From Dehalococcoidia bacterium (lineage in GTDB: Bacteria > Chloroflexota > Dehalococcoidia > UBA2979): 61,631 nt of DNA. Where the stretch lies: the NCBI GenBank assembly GCA_009379925.1, contig WHSU01000017.1, positions 1 to 61,631 of the forward strand, given 5' to 3'. Within the stretch, counting starts at the first letter, position 1. Each line of letters begins with the position of its first letter. A model generated the notes under the pieces. The model was not told the origin of the DNA, did no database searches, and saw only the letters and a program-made list of their open reading frames with translations. Made by a program: the position numbers and the translations under genes. Positions 8,151-15,326 of this stretch are shown piece after piece.

Positions 8151-9079
8151 CCGGACGCCTCCGCCCGGTCGAGGAGGATGTCGTTGAAGTCGGCGCCGGG
8201 CTCGGGTGGCACGGCGATGTGGACGCGGCGGCCCTCGCCGCGCCAGCGGCCCGCGGCGGCCTGCGCGGCCTGGATCCCCTCCGCGTCGTGGTCGGCGGCG
8301 ATCAGCACCTCCGAGGCCAGCGGCAACGCGGGCAGCACCAGGCGGCGGATTCCGACCGCCGACAGCGCGGCCCACGCCGGCATCCGTGTCGCCTGCAGCA
8401 CGGACAGGGCCGTCTCGATGCCCTCGGCGACGATGAGCTGGTCCGTGGCCCGCGCGAGGCGTACGGCGCCACCGGCGACGTGGCCCAGCATCATCCGGAC
8501 GGGCTCGATGGTGGACTTGTGCCCCGCATCGTCGAGGTAGGTGCGGGCGACGGCGGACACGCCGGCGTGGCCCTCGTGTTGCACGGCGGCGACCATGGTC
8601 CACAAATGCCGCGCGCTTGGCGCATGCTTGGTGCGGTTCGCGCGCAACGTGGGGATCCGGGCGGCCTCCAGGCCGCGGCCGCGCAGGTACACCTCGACCG
8701 GCGTGCCGGTGATCGCCCCCGCGCGCCGCCAGATGGCGGCCGCAGCCTCTCGGCGAGCCTCGTCTCCGTCGCGCACATCGTGGAGACGGTGTTGATCTCG
8801 ATCCGGATCCCGTGGTGCTGCGATGCCACCGTGGACGCGCCCGCAGCCACATGGCGCGTCGAGGCGGTGGGGGTAGAGGCCATCCGGGCCAGGCATGAGG
8901 GCGCCGGCGTGCTGCTCGCGCTGGCAGCGGGCATACGCGCCGTCCGCCGAAAGGAATCCGCCACAACGGCGGGCCTGGCCGCGACGCAGGCCGTCGTGTC
9001 CGCCACAGACCGGGCAGGGCCGCGAGGCCGTCCACCGCTGACCAGGGGTCACCGACGTCGGCGTCGGGCCGGTGGTCAC
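8147..9079 (-). CDS. Toprim-domain primase of the mobile element
   Basis: This encodes 310 residues from a GTG that overlaps the previous stop as GTGA. An N-terminal zinc finger (CPVCGG...RRCGGF...ARCQRE) recalls bacteriophage primase CHC2-type fingers. The Toprim domain follows: IVAEGIETALSVLQA supplies the conserved Glu, VLIAADHDAEG the DxD, and a PGADFNDIL tail is typical of phage and plasmid Toprim_3 proteins. It would make RNA primers for the SF3 helicase encoded immediately downstream. Both genes are intact and tightly coupled. Confidence 0.88.
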   Translation of the reverse strand: MTTGPTPTSVTPGQRWTASRPCPVCGGHDGLRRGQARRCGGFLSADGAYARCQREQHAGALMPGPDGLYPHRLDAPCGCGRVHGGIAAPRDPDRDQHRLHDVRDGDEARREAAAAIWRRAGAITGTPVEVYLRGRGLEAARIPTLRANRTKHAPSARHLWTMVAAVQHEGHAGVSAVARTYLDDAGHKSTIEPVRMMLGHVAGGAVRLARATDQLIVAEGIETALSVLQATRMPAWAALSAVGIRRLVLPALPLASEVLIAADHDAEGIQAAQAAAGRWRGEGRRVHIAVPPEPGADFNDILLDRAEASG

Positions 9080-9381
9080 TTCGCCCACCACGGAATTTCC
9101 CGGCGACGCTCCGCACGGCGGGCATCGGCGGCCATTGCTCGGCACCGTCGCTCGGCGTCGCGGCGGTCGCGTGGCCAGTAGGGGAGCGAGCACCACCCGC
9201 ACCTGCATACCAACTTGCAGAGGCCGCGAGGGTGCCGCAGCTCCGTGAGGCTGTGTCCGCAACGCGGACACGCCGGCGAGGCGGGTGCGGGGCCATGGCT
9301 GTCACCCCGCATCCCCCCGCCGGACGCACCCGAAGACGGACCGATGCCCGCGGCCAGTCTCTGGGTGGCTGAGGAGGTCAC
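9076..9381 (-). CDS. small zinc-ribbon protein of the mobile element
   Basis: This encodes 101 residues from a GTG that overlaps the upstream stop as GTGA. The core is a likely zinc ribbon: CPRCG followed by CKLVCRCGWCS, then a basic helical tail rich in Arg and Ala that ends in EIPWWAK. Overlaps at both ends make it part of a tight early operon just before the primase. Zn binding and nucleic-acid binding are inferred from the motif; function unknown. Confidence 0.65.
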   Translation of the reverse strand: MTSSATQRLAAGIGPSSGASGGGMRGDSHGPAPASPACPRCGHSLTELRHPRGLCKLVCRCGWCSLPYWPRDRRDAERRCRAMAADARRAERRREIPWWAK

Positions 9382-9647
9382 CCCTGCGACTTCTTCCGGC
9401 GCGCCGTCGCCGACTTCAGGGCGAGACCGGCGAAATGCCGGCGGCGCGCGCGATCGAGTCGCTCGGCCCGTTCGGCCTCCGTGAGGCCGGGAGCGACGGC
9501 ATCGATGAGATCCAGGAGCCGCTCGTCGAGCGACCGCCGCGCCGCGGCACGCGCCGGTGCGGTGAGGTCGCGAGGATCATGAAGGGTGTGGGCCGTCAGC
9601 CCGCCGAGGCGGGCGCGCAGGCGCCTCTCGGTTGCGGATAATGTCAC
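9378..9647 (-). CDS. hypothetical early mobile-element protein, 89 aa
   Basis: This encodes 89 residues, GTG start, helical and very Arg/Ala/Leu-rich (RRSLDERLLDLIDAVAPGLTEAERAERLDRARRRHFAG), with a basic tail ARRKKSQG. Its stop overlaps the next gene as GTGA. Basic composition and operon position suggest nucleic-acid binding, but no motif proves it. Confidence 0.5.
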   Translation of the reverse strand: MTLSATERRLRARLGGLTAHTLHDPRDLTAPARAAARRSLDERLLDLIDAVAPGLTEAERAERLDRARRRHFAGLALKSATARRKKSQG

Positions 9648-9712
9648 TGGTGGTTCGCTCTCGCTCGGACCGCCCGATGTGAGTCGGGTCGCCGGCGAGA
9701 GCGGTCAGAAAG

Positions 9713-10165
9713 TCAGCGCGCCGGCGGCCCCATCGAAGCGGGCGGCGCGGCGAGGCCGTCGAGGGCACGCGCACGGAGCGCCGCGCTGGCGGCGGGCGTC
9801 AGGCGCATACGTAGGGGAAGATCCTCGGCGGGCAGACCGGGAGCGTATGGCGCGTCGCCGGCGTCCGTGACGAGAAGGTCCGCCGCGACGGCCTCGCGGA
9901 CCGCGGAGCGGGCGGCGGCGCGCAGACCACGGACTTCCGCGAGTTGCCGGCGGCCGTCCGCCTCGCGGAAGTCACGGATCTCCCGGCCGTGGCGCGCCTG
10001 CGTCTCCGCGCCGATCACGCCGGTGCGCGCTTCCTCTGCCGTCGGGAGCGATACCGGCGCCAGCGTGCGCGCCCGCACGATGCCCTCGTCATCGAGGTCG
10101 CGGGCGGCGCCCCAGGAGGCTTGCACAGCGCTCCAAACAGCGTCCGAACGTCTGTTCGTTTTCAT
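9713..10165 (-). CDS. hypothetical early mobile-element protein
   Basis: This encodes 150 residues from the ATG at 10165 (MKTNRRSDAVWSAVQASWGAARDLD); an earlier in-frame ATG at 10195 adds ten residues and has no ribosome-binding site. It is helical, rich in Ala and Arg, with the central segment REIRDFREADGRRQLAEVRGLRAAARSAVREAV, and carries no Cys or membrane segment. It is the first gene after the integrase, 41 bases away. No family recognised. Confidence 0.5.
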   Translation of the reverse strand: MKTNRRSDAVWSAVQASWGAARDLDDEGIVRARTLAPVSLPTAEEARTGVIGAETQARHGREIRDFREADGRRQLAEVRGLRAAARSAVREAVAADLLVTDAGDAPYAPGLPAEDLPLRMRLTPAASAALRARALDGLAAPPASMGPPAR

Positions 10166-10206
10166 TGGGCGGGACGGTACCATGTGTTGCAGCACAAGTC
10201 CAGCGC

Positions 10207-11223
10207 TCAGAGCCGGTCGCCGGGACTACGGGCACGGTGCGCGGCGATCGCCCGCTCCTGGGCGCGGCTGGCGCCGTAGCGCTGGAGCATCTGCGGCGAA
10301 CTCCAACCGGCGATCTTCATCAGGTCGCCCTCCGAGCCGCCGCCCGCAAGCCATGCGCTGGCGAAGCTGTGTCGCAGCTGGTGGGGATGCACATGCCCCA
10401 GCCCGGCGTCCTCCGCCCGGCGCTTCACGATCTGGCGGATGCCGTTGTCCGTCAGGCGGCCCCTTCTTCCGAGCCAGAGCGATGGGTCGCGGGCGGCCGG
10501 ATGCCGCGCCCGTGCCCGCGTGTAAAGGTCGAGGGCACGGGTGGACTTGTCGCCGATCGGCACGGGCCGCAACCGGCCGCCCTTGCCGAGCACGACCAGG
10601 ATCCCCTGGTCCAGGTCGACGTCGTTGCGCCCGTCCTCGCGGTCATCCCACCCGGAGATGCCGCGGGCGTGCGGGTCCCACTGGAGCCCCGTCAACTCGC
10701 CGAGACGCAGTCCGCAGTCCAGGAACACACGGACGATGGCGAGGTCCCGCTTCGCTTCGAACGTGCGGCCCTCGCACGCCGCCACGAGCGCCCGTTGCTC
10801 ACCCTCGGACAGCGACTCGACGGGCTGCTCTACCACGCGCGGCTGCGGCATGCGCGCCATCGGATTGGCCTCGACCTCGCCGTCCTGCACTGCCCAGTCC
10901 CAGAACCGCCGCAACGACATGAAGCGGTTCTTGACGGTCGCGCTGGAGCGGCCGCTCTCCGAGAGCGCGATCAACCAGTGCTCGATGTGCTCCCGGCGCA
11001 CGCTTCCGAGCGGCTCCACGGGCATGCCGGCGTCCAGGGCGAACACGAAGAACTGCCGGACGGCCTCCTCGTAGATGCGCACCGTCTTGGGGCGGAGGCC
11101 CTGGTAGCGGCACCAGCGCACGAACGACACGATCTCGGGCTCGACCGGCAGGGCCGGACGCTCGCCCGGATTGACCCGCGGTACGGCGCCCTCGACAATG
11201 GTGGATGCGGAGTCGGAGGTCAT
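10207..11223 (-). CDS. tyrosine recombinase / integrase
   Basis: This encodes 338 residues. The N-terminal SAM-like core-binding domain (about residues 28-120: [27 protein letters not shown]...) is followed by the catalytic domain. All catalytic residues are visible: R173 in GLRLGEL, K214 in GKGGRLR, H281-x-x-R284 in [11 protein letters not shown]307 in the H/W position of IAGWSS, and nucleophile Y316 in QRYGAS. It is intact and reads away from tRNA-Thr, whose 5' end is 118 bases from its start. It would integrate and excise the 2.8-11.2 kb element. A housekeeping XerC/D role is less likely given the phage genes downstream. Confidence 0.92.
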   Translation of the reverse strand: MTSDSASTIVEGAVPRVNPGERPALPVEPEIVSFVRWCRYQGLRPKTVRIYEEAVRQFFVFALDAGMPVEPLGSVRREHIEHWLIALSESGRSSATVKNRFMSLRRFWDWAVQDGEVEANPMARMPQPRVVEQPVESLSEGEQRALVAACEGRTFEAKRDLAIVRVFLDCGLRLGELTGLQWDPHARGISGWDDREDGRNDVDLDQGILVVLGKGGRLRPVPIGDKSTRALDLYTRARARHPAARDPSLWLGRRGRLTDNGIRQIVKRRAEDAGLGHVHPHQLRHSFASAWLAGGGSEGDLMKIAGWSSPQMLQRYGASRAQERAIAAHRARSPGDRL

Positions 11224-11341
11224 GGTTCTCCCTCGATGTGCCGTAACTGGGCGATAACCGGTCGCGATAGTTATCTTCTCATGGGAGCGCTGGACTTACC
11301 ACCTGCAACGGGTTATCTACTGTAGATGAACCTGGTACCGA

Positions 11342-11416
11342 GCCGGTGTAGCTCAGTGGTAGAGCAGCTGTTTCGTAAACAGCAGGCCGAGGGTTCGAAT
11401 CCCCCCGCCGGCTCCA
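11342..11416 (+). tRNA. tRNA-Thr (anticodon CGT)
   Basis: A 75-base cloverleaf. The acceptor GCCGGTG pairs with CGCCGGC (one G-T), the D arm contains GCTCAGTGGTAGAGC, and the anticodon stem GCTGT/ACAGC encloses loop TTCGTAA with anticodon CGT. The T arm contains GGTTCGAATCC. The 3' CCA is encoded. It is the only tRNA seen in the window and lies beside the integrase. Confidence 0.95.
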
Positions 11417-11470
11417 TGTCACCACACGCCCGTAGACAACCGGCGCGGACCGCGCCGCACCAGGGATCGT

Positions 11471-12202
11471 ATGAGCAAACTTCGCACTCGAATTCGCGAG
11501 ATCGGCCGTCCCGGCGATGGCCCGCTGGGCTTTGCGCGGCTCGCCGGCCGCGATGAGCGCCGCCACATGCTGGTCATGGCGCAGGTCTCGGACGGCGAAG
11601 CCGCCCGGGCCGCCATCGAGGCGGGGGCGGACGTCCTGCTGGCCGGCAGCCCCTCGGCGGTTGCCGCCGCCGTGGAGGCCGCGGGGAGCCGGCCCGTGGG
11701 CGTGCGCCTGGAGTCCGGCACCGCCGCGGAGGCCAGCACGGCCGTGGAGGCCGGCGCAGACTTCCTCGTCTTCGACGACGCCCGGACCGAAGCCCGCGCG
11801 CTCAGCGGGCACGACGCCGGGCGCGTGCTGCTCCTGGACGACGACCGCAGCGAAGAGCGCCTGCGCTCGCTCGCGGGGCTGGCCCTGGACGCGGTCCTCG
11901 CCGGCGACGCGACCCCGCGGATGACCGTGCGCGACCAACTGCGCCTCCGTCGCATCGTGGAACTGTCCGGCGCACCCCTGATCATCGAGGCGGGCACCGG
12001 GGCCGAAGAAGCGGCGCTGGAGACCTGGCGTGATGCCGGGGCGCCTCTCGTCCTGGTGGGCGGCGCTGAGGCCGTGCGAGCCGTTGTAGAGGCCGCAGGG
12101 CGCGTGCCGGCCCCTCGAAAGCCCCGCGCGTCCGGCGCGATGCCCCTGGTTCCGGCTGCCTCCACCACTGCGTCGCACGACCACGACGACGACGACGATT
12201 GA
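11471..12202 (+). CDS. TIM-barrel-like protein with Asp/His-rich tail
   Basis: This encodes 243 residues. Repeating alpha/beta units (HMLVMAQVSDGEAARAAIEAGADVLLAGS, RPVGVRLES, AGADFLVFDD, PLIIEAGTGAEEAALETWRDAGAPLVLVGGAEAVRAVVEAAG) resemble a small (beta/alpha)8 phosphate-binding barrel such as flavin- or phosphosugar-binding enzymes, but no catalytic motif identifies a reaction. The last nine residues are HDHDDDDD-like, an unusual acidic tail that could bind metal. It starts 54 bases after tRNA-Thr and may be read from the same direction. Enzymatic role not assigned. Confidence 0.65.
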   Translation: MSKLRTRIREIGRPGDGPLGFARLAGRDERRHMLVMAQVSDGEAARAAIEAGADVLLAGSPSAVAAAVEAAGSRPVGVRLESGTAAEASTAVEAGADFLVFDDARTEARALSGHDAGRVLLLDDDRSEERLRSLAGLALDAVLAGDATPRMTVRDQLRLRRIVELSGAPLIIEAGTGAEEAALETWRDAGAPLVLVGGAEAVRAVVEAAGRVPAPRKPRASGAMPLVPAASTTASHDHDDDDD

Positions 12203-12243
12203 CGCGGCGGCTGCAGGCAAATCCTGCCGCTTGTCGGTCTTCC

Positions 12244-12273
12244 TTGACGGTCTTTTCGCGGGCTCCATAGGAT
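12244..12273 (+). promoter_or_regulatory. sigma-70-like promoter for a leaderless merR-type gene
   Basis: A -35 box TTGACG (12244-12249) and a -10 box TAGGAT (12268-12273) are separated by 18 bases. The GTG start codon at 12280 begins six bases after the -10 box, where transcription would start, and no ribosome-binding site fits between them. This points to a leaderless mRNA. Confidence 0.6.
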
Positions 12274-12279
12274 GCACTC

Positions 12280-12792
12280 GTGACAAGCAGCGAACAGGCC
12301 GAACGCACCGATGCCGAAGCCCGCTACCAGATCGGCGAAGTCGCCGAGCGGACGGGTGTCACGCAGCGTACCCTGCGCTTCTACGAGGAGAAGGGCCTCC
12401 TCAAGCCGCCGGAGCGCATGGACGGCGGCTTTCGCCTCTACTCCGACGCCGACATCACCACCATCGAGTTCATCAAGCGGCTGCAAGACCTGCTGGGCTT
12501 CACCCTCTCCGAAATCAAGGAGATGGTGGAGGCTGAGGATCTGCGGCAGCAGATCCTGGCGACCTTCCGGCCGGACCGGGACTTGGCCGCGCGCAAAAAG
12601 CGCATCGAGCAGATCATCTCCACGCTCGAGCGACAGCTCGGGGTCGTCGACCACAAGGTCGAGCAGCTCACAGTGATGCAGGCCGAACTGACCGAGCGCC
12701 TGACCTACGTCCGAAGCCGCCGCGAGGAGATCATCCAGGCGATGGAGACCGGAGAGCCGGTGCCGGAGCGGACCAGGCCGGGCCGGACGTAG
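12280..12792 (+). CDS. MerR-family transcriptional regulator
   Basis: This encodes 170 residues. The N-terminal winged helix is clear: YQIGEVAERTGVTQRTLRFYEEKGLL at about 17-42, then FRLYSDADITTIEFIKRLQDLLGFTLSEIKEM. A long coiled coil follows (about residues 105-155: ARKKRIEQIISTLERQLGVVDHKVEQL) for dimerisation. The effector region lacks a Cys set, so metal sensing as in MerR/CueR/SoxR is unlikely. Its stop is six bases from that of the convergent HTH gene. GTG start at 12280 with a probable leaderless promoter. Confidence 0.88.
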   Translation: MTSSEQAERTDAEARYQIGEVAERTGVTQRTLRFYEEKGLLKPPERMDGGFRLYSDADITTIEFIKRLQDLLGFTLSEIKEMVEAEDLRQQILATFRPDRDLAARKKRIEQIISTLERQLGVVDHKVEQLTVMQAELTERLTYVRSRREEIIQAMETGEPVPERTRPGRT

Positions 12793-12798
12793 ACGCCG

Positions 12799-13239
12799 CT
12801 ACGCGGCCAGCGTCTCCACGAAGACCGAGCGCACCTCGACCGTCCAGCCGTCGCGCGCGAGGGTGGCCGCGACCTGCAGTGCCTCCTCCGGCGACTCGTA
12901 GCGCATCGCACTCCGCAGCGAGCTGACGAATCGCGGCCCGGCGCCTGTCGGCGTCCCAAGCCATGCGAGGGTGCGCCGGTCACGCACCGCCCACGCCGCT
13001 GCCACCGAGGGCTGCGCGGCGGCATCGACGGAAGCGGCGAACGGCGTGACGTTGGCGGGTGTCGGCGCTGCTCCCACCTCGACGGCCGTCCCCTCGAGGA
13101 GCACCCACCGCCGCCGGCCGTCTCGCAGCGCGCGCAGTTCGCCCGCCGCCACGCGGCGACGCACCGTGCTGGTGCTCACCCCCAGGCGACGTGCCGCCTC
13201 GGCTACGCTCACTCGGTCATCGGTCGGTCGCTCTGCCAT
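12799..13239 (-). CDS. excisionase/MerR-like helix-turn-helix protein
   Basis: This encodes 146 residues from the ATG at 13239, preceded by AGGAG at good spacing; a longer in-frame start at 13293 lacks this. The N-terminal DNA-binding segment RVSVAEAARRLGVSTSTVRRRVAAGELRALRDGRRRWVL (about residues 9-47) is a typical helix-turn-helix with wing, as in excisionase-like families. The C-terminal half (residues 75-146) is an uncharacterised alpha/beta domain with FVSSLRSAMRYESPEEALQVAATLARDGWTVEVRSV. It is convergent with the MerR gene. The target is unknown. Confidence 0.6.
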   Translation of the reverse strand: MAERPTDDRVSVAEAARRLGVSTSTVRRRVAAGELRALRDGRRRWVLLEGTAVEVGAAPTPANVTPFAASVDAAAQPSVAAAWAVRDRRTLAWLGTPTGAGPRFVSSLRSAMRYESPEEALQVAATLARDGWTVEVRSVFVETLAA

Positions 13240-13314
13240 GACAGCTCCTACGTGCCGCGCACCGTGGGTCTCCCGGTGATCATCGGCGGTCACGCCGCAC
13301 GCCGAAGTCCGATG

Positions 13315-14568
13315 TCATCGGCAGGACTCAGTCCGTGCGGATGCTGCGGTATCGACGACCTCGAAGGCGGTGCCCGGCACCGTCTTGAGCTGGTTGAGGT
13401 CGTCGTCGTCCCATCCTGGGTCGGTGGCGCCGGAGATATACCAGTTCGACCCGTTGTCGGCCACGATCATGCCGTAGCGGCGCAGCGCCTCCAGGATCAA
13501 GCGGGCGTCGCCGCTGTAGTCGGAGATGTCGAAGTCCGAGCGCAGGCGCAGCCGCAAGCCCATCGGCGGCGCGTCGGTGTCCATCTCGCTGCTCGCGAAG
13601 TGCGTGGCGGGGTGGATGAAGCCGCGCTGCGTGCGGCTCACGGTGAATCGCAGCGCGTGGTCGATGCGCCCCGAACGCACTTCGGCCACCTTCGCCAGGC
13701 CGGGGAGGATCGGCAGCCCGGCGGCATCGGCGGAGGTCCACGTGTCCGGCCGCAGTGTGTTCGAGCGTAGGTCGAACACCGCACCCGAACCCGCGTGCCA
13801 GCCCGCCGAGCCGCCCAGGTACTCCGCCGCGAACAGCTCGTAGAGGCGGCAGTCGCCCTGTTCCACGACCAGCACGTGGCGGTCGCCCCCGCTCTCGACG
13901 GGCGCGTTGGCGGGGATCGGGTAGGGACCGGGGTCGCTTTCGTCGTCGTAGTCGAAGCTCACGGGGACCCGTGCCTGCCCCTCGGGCACCACGACATAAG
14001 GGATCCCATAGTCGGGATTCTCGCCGAAGTCCGCGTGTGGCCGCTGATTGCCGCCGAGCCCGGTGATGTAGCCGATGTAGCCGTCCGAGTTCGCGTGTAC
14101 GGGGTAGGACGAGATGTCCGTGTTCCAGGGATTGTCGGAGGGGAACACGGGGCACCCACCGATCACCGGGCTCCCGGCCGTGCTCATGGGCGCGTGGCAC
14201 ACCACGAGCAGGGGAGTGGCCGGCGGCACCAAGTCGCTCGCAAACCGCCCCGACCAGGCCGTGTTCACGAAGGACGGCGCGCCCACCAGGTAGCCCGCCA
14301 GGCGACCACCCGAGGCGTTCGCCCAGACGCTGCGCATCGAACAACCTTGCGCCTCGGCCGCGGCTGCGAGGTCAGCGGCCGTGCCTCCGCCCCAGGTCAC
14401 CAGCGCCACACCGCCGCCCGAGGGCAGTTGCCCGACGATCGGCGCCTGCGCTCGGACCGGCGAGCCGGTCACGAGCGCGGCGACAAGCGCGAAGAGCAGG
14501 GCCACGGCGTGACGATGATTCACGGCAGGATCATCGGCCCGGATCCGGACTTCGGGAGCCGCGGACAT
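13315..14568 (-). CDS. secreted protein of unknown function
   Basis: This encodes 417 residues with a signal peptide ending near VRAQ at residue 41. A GTG at 14523 would give a more usual signal length. The mature part contains a Gly-rich start, a Cys-containing segment (CPVFPSDNPWNTDISSYPVHANSDGYIG), a stretch rich in acidic residues (SFDYDDESDPGPYPIP), DRHVLVVEQGDCRLYELF, and a C-terminal region with NGSNWYISGATDPGWDDDDLNQL. The pattern looks like a conserved secreted beta-rich domain, possibly polysaccharide-related, but no catalytic motif is certain. It is probably extracellular. Confidence 0.65.
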   Translation of the reverse strand: MSAAPEVRIRADDPAVNHRHAVALLFALVAALVTGSPVRAQAPIVGQLPSGGGVALVTWGGGTAADLAAAAEAQGCSMRSVWANASGGRLAGYLVGAPSFVNTAWSGRFASDLVPPATPLLVVCHAPMSTAGSPVIGGCPVFPSDNPWNTDISSYPVHANSDGYIGYITGLGGNQRPHADFGENPDYGIPYVVVPEGQARVPVSFDYDDESDPGPYPIPANAPVESGGDRHVLVVEQGDCRLYELFAAEYLGGSAGWHAGSGAVFDLRSNTLRPDTWTSADAAGLPILPGLAKVAEVRSGRIDHALRFTVSRTQRGFIHPATHFASSEMDTDAPPMGLRLRLRSDFDISDYSGDARLILEALRRYGMIVADNGSNWYISGATDPGWDDDDLNQLKTVPGTAFEVVDTAASARTESCR

Positions 14569-14616
14569 CGCTGTGATGGGCCCCCTCCTGGTCGACCGCG
14601 GGGCGCCACGGTGGCC

Positions 14617-15135
14617 TCAGCGGTCGAACCGCCAGCGCGTCCCGCCGTGGGGCTCCTCTGTGGCGACCCCGAAGGCTGTGTGGAACGTGAAGCGATAGAG
14701 GTACCAGGGCGGCGGCCCGGCGCTCGGCGCACTGTAGGGCGCCGTGAACGCGTCGCCCTCGACCTCCGCGGGCCACCCGGACGCGCGGTACAGCGCGGCC
14801 ACGTGCTCCAATGCTGGCCCGTCGGTGACCCTCGTGGCCTCACCCTCTAGGACGAGATCGATGCCCTGTACAGCGGCGGAGATCGTACAGGCCGGGTTCG
14901 CGGCCAGGTTCCGGGACTTGAGGGTATCGGGGCCGCTCACGACGTAGAAATCGCCGTCGGACCAGAGGGCGCCCACACCTGCTGCGTGCGGTTGGCCATC
15001 CGGCCGGGTCGTCCCGAGGAAGAATCGATCGCTCGGGGACGGGGCGGCGAGGGTGTCGCGGACCCTGCTCCACAGCAACGCCGGGTTGCCGTAGCGGTCG
15101 AGGTTGGTGGCTTCTGCGGGTTCTCGCTGGGGCAT
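14617..15135 (-). CDS. pyridoxamine 5'-phosphate oxidase-fold protein
   Basis: This encodes 172 residues starting at the ATG at 15135 (MPQREPAEATN); the frame is open further upstream but without coding character. The split-barrel flavin-binding signature is visible: RFFLGTTRPDGQPHAAGVGALWSDGDFYVVSGPDTLKSRNLAANPACTISA. Such proteins bind FMN or F420 and reduce varied substrates; the substrate cannot be read here. A second, shorter member of the fold lies at 48053. Confidence 0.75.
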   Translation of the reverse strand: MPQREPAEATNLDRYGNPALLWSRVRDTLAAPSPSDRFFLGTTRPDGQPHAAGVGALWSDGDFYVVSGPDTLKSRNLAANPACTISAAVQGIDLVLEGEATRVTDGPALEHVAALYRASGWPAEVEGDAFTAPYSAPSAGPPPWYLYRFTFHTAFGVATEEPHGGTRWRFDR

Positions 15136-15326
15136 GACTGCGCTCCGTTCGCTCTCCTGGCTCTGGGCTGGTCGGGTCGACCGGTTCCGAAGATCGTCCC
15201 TACCAGAACGTCGAAGGGGAGCAGCCAAAATCGACACGCCTCGTCAGCGCGGGGCAGCAGCGCGCGGCGATGGTCCGGTGGACAGTTCGCGCTCAGGGCG
15301 ACCTCGGAAGCGACGGGCGGGACATC

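Larger units (their letters stand above)
2777..11223 (-). mobile_element. compact integrated element: satellite-like or reduced prophage
   Basis: Twelve genes on one strand run integrase, small early genes, Toprim primase, D5-type helicase, TerS-like, TerL and four small ORFs. Most starts overlap the preceding stop, and all recognised genes are intact. There is no portal, protease, capsid, tail or lysis gene. The right edge is taken as the integrase beside tRNA-Thr. The left edge is uncertain, and I found no repeat of tRNA sequence to the left, so the limits given are gene limits and not att sites. Confidence 0.75.

Noticed and set aside
6720..8540. Long plus-strand open frame opposite the helicase and primase
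   Set aside because: Antisense to two motif-bearing genes; no coding evidence of its own.
8151..9329. N-terminal extension of the helicase reading frame
   Set aside because: It overlaps the primase gene in another frame with Arg/Pro-rich nonsense; the true start is the ATGA overlap at 8150.
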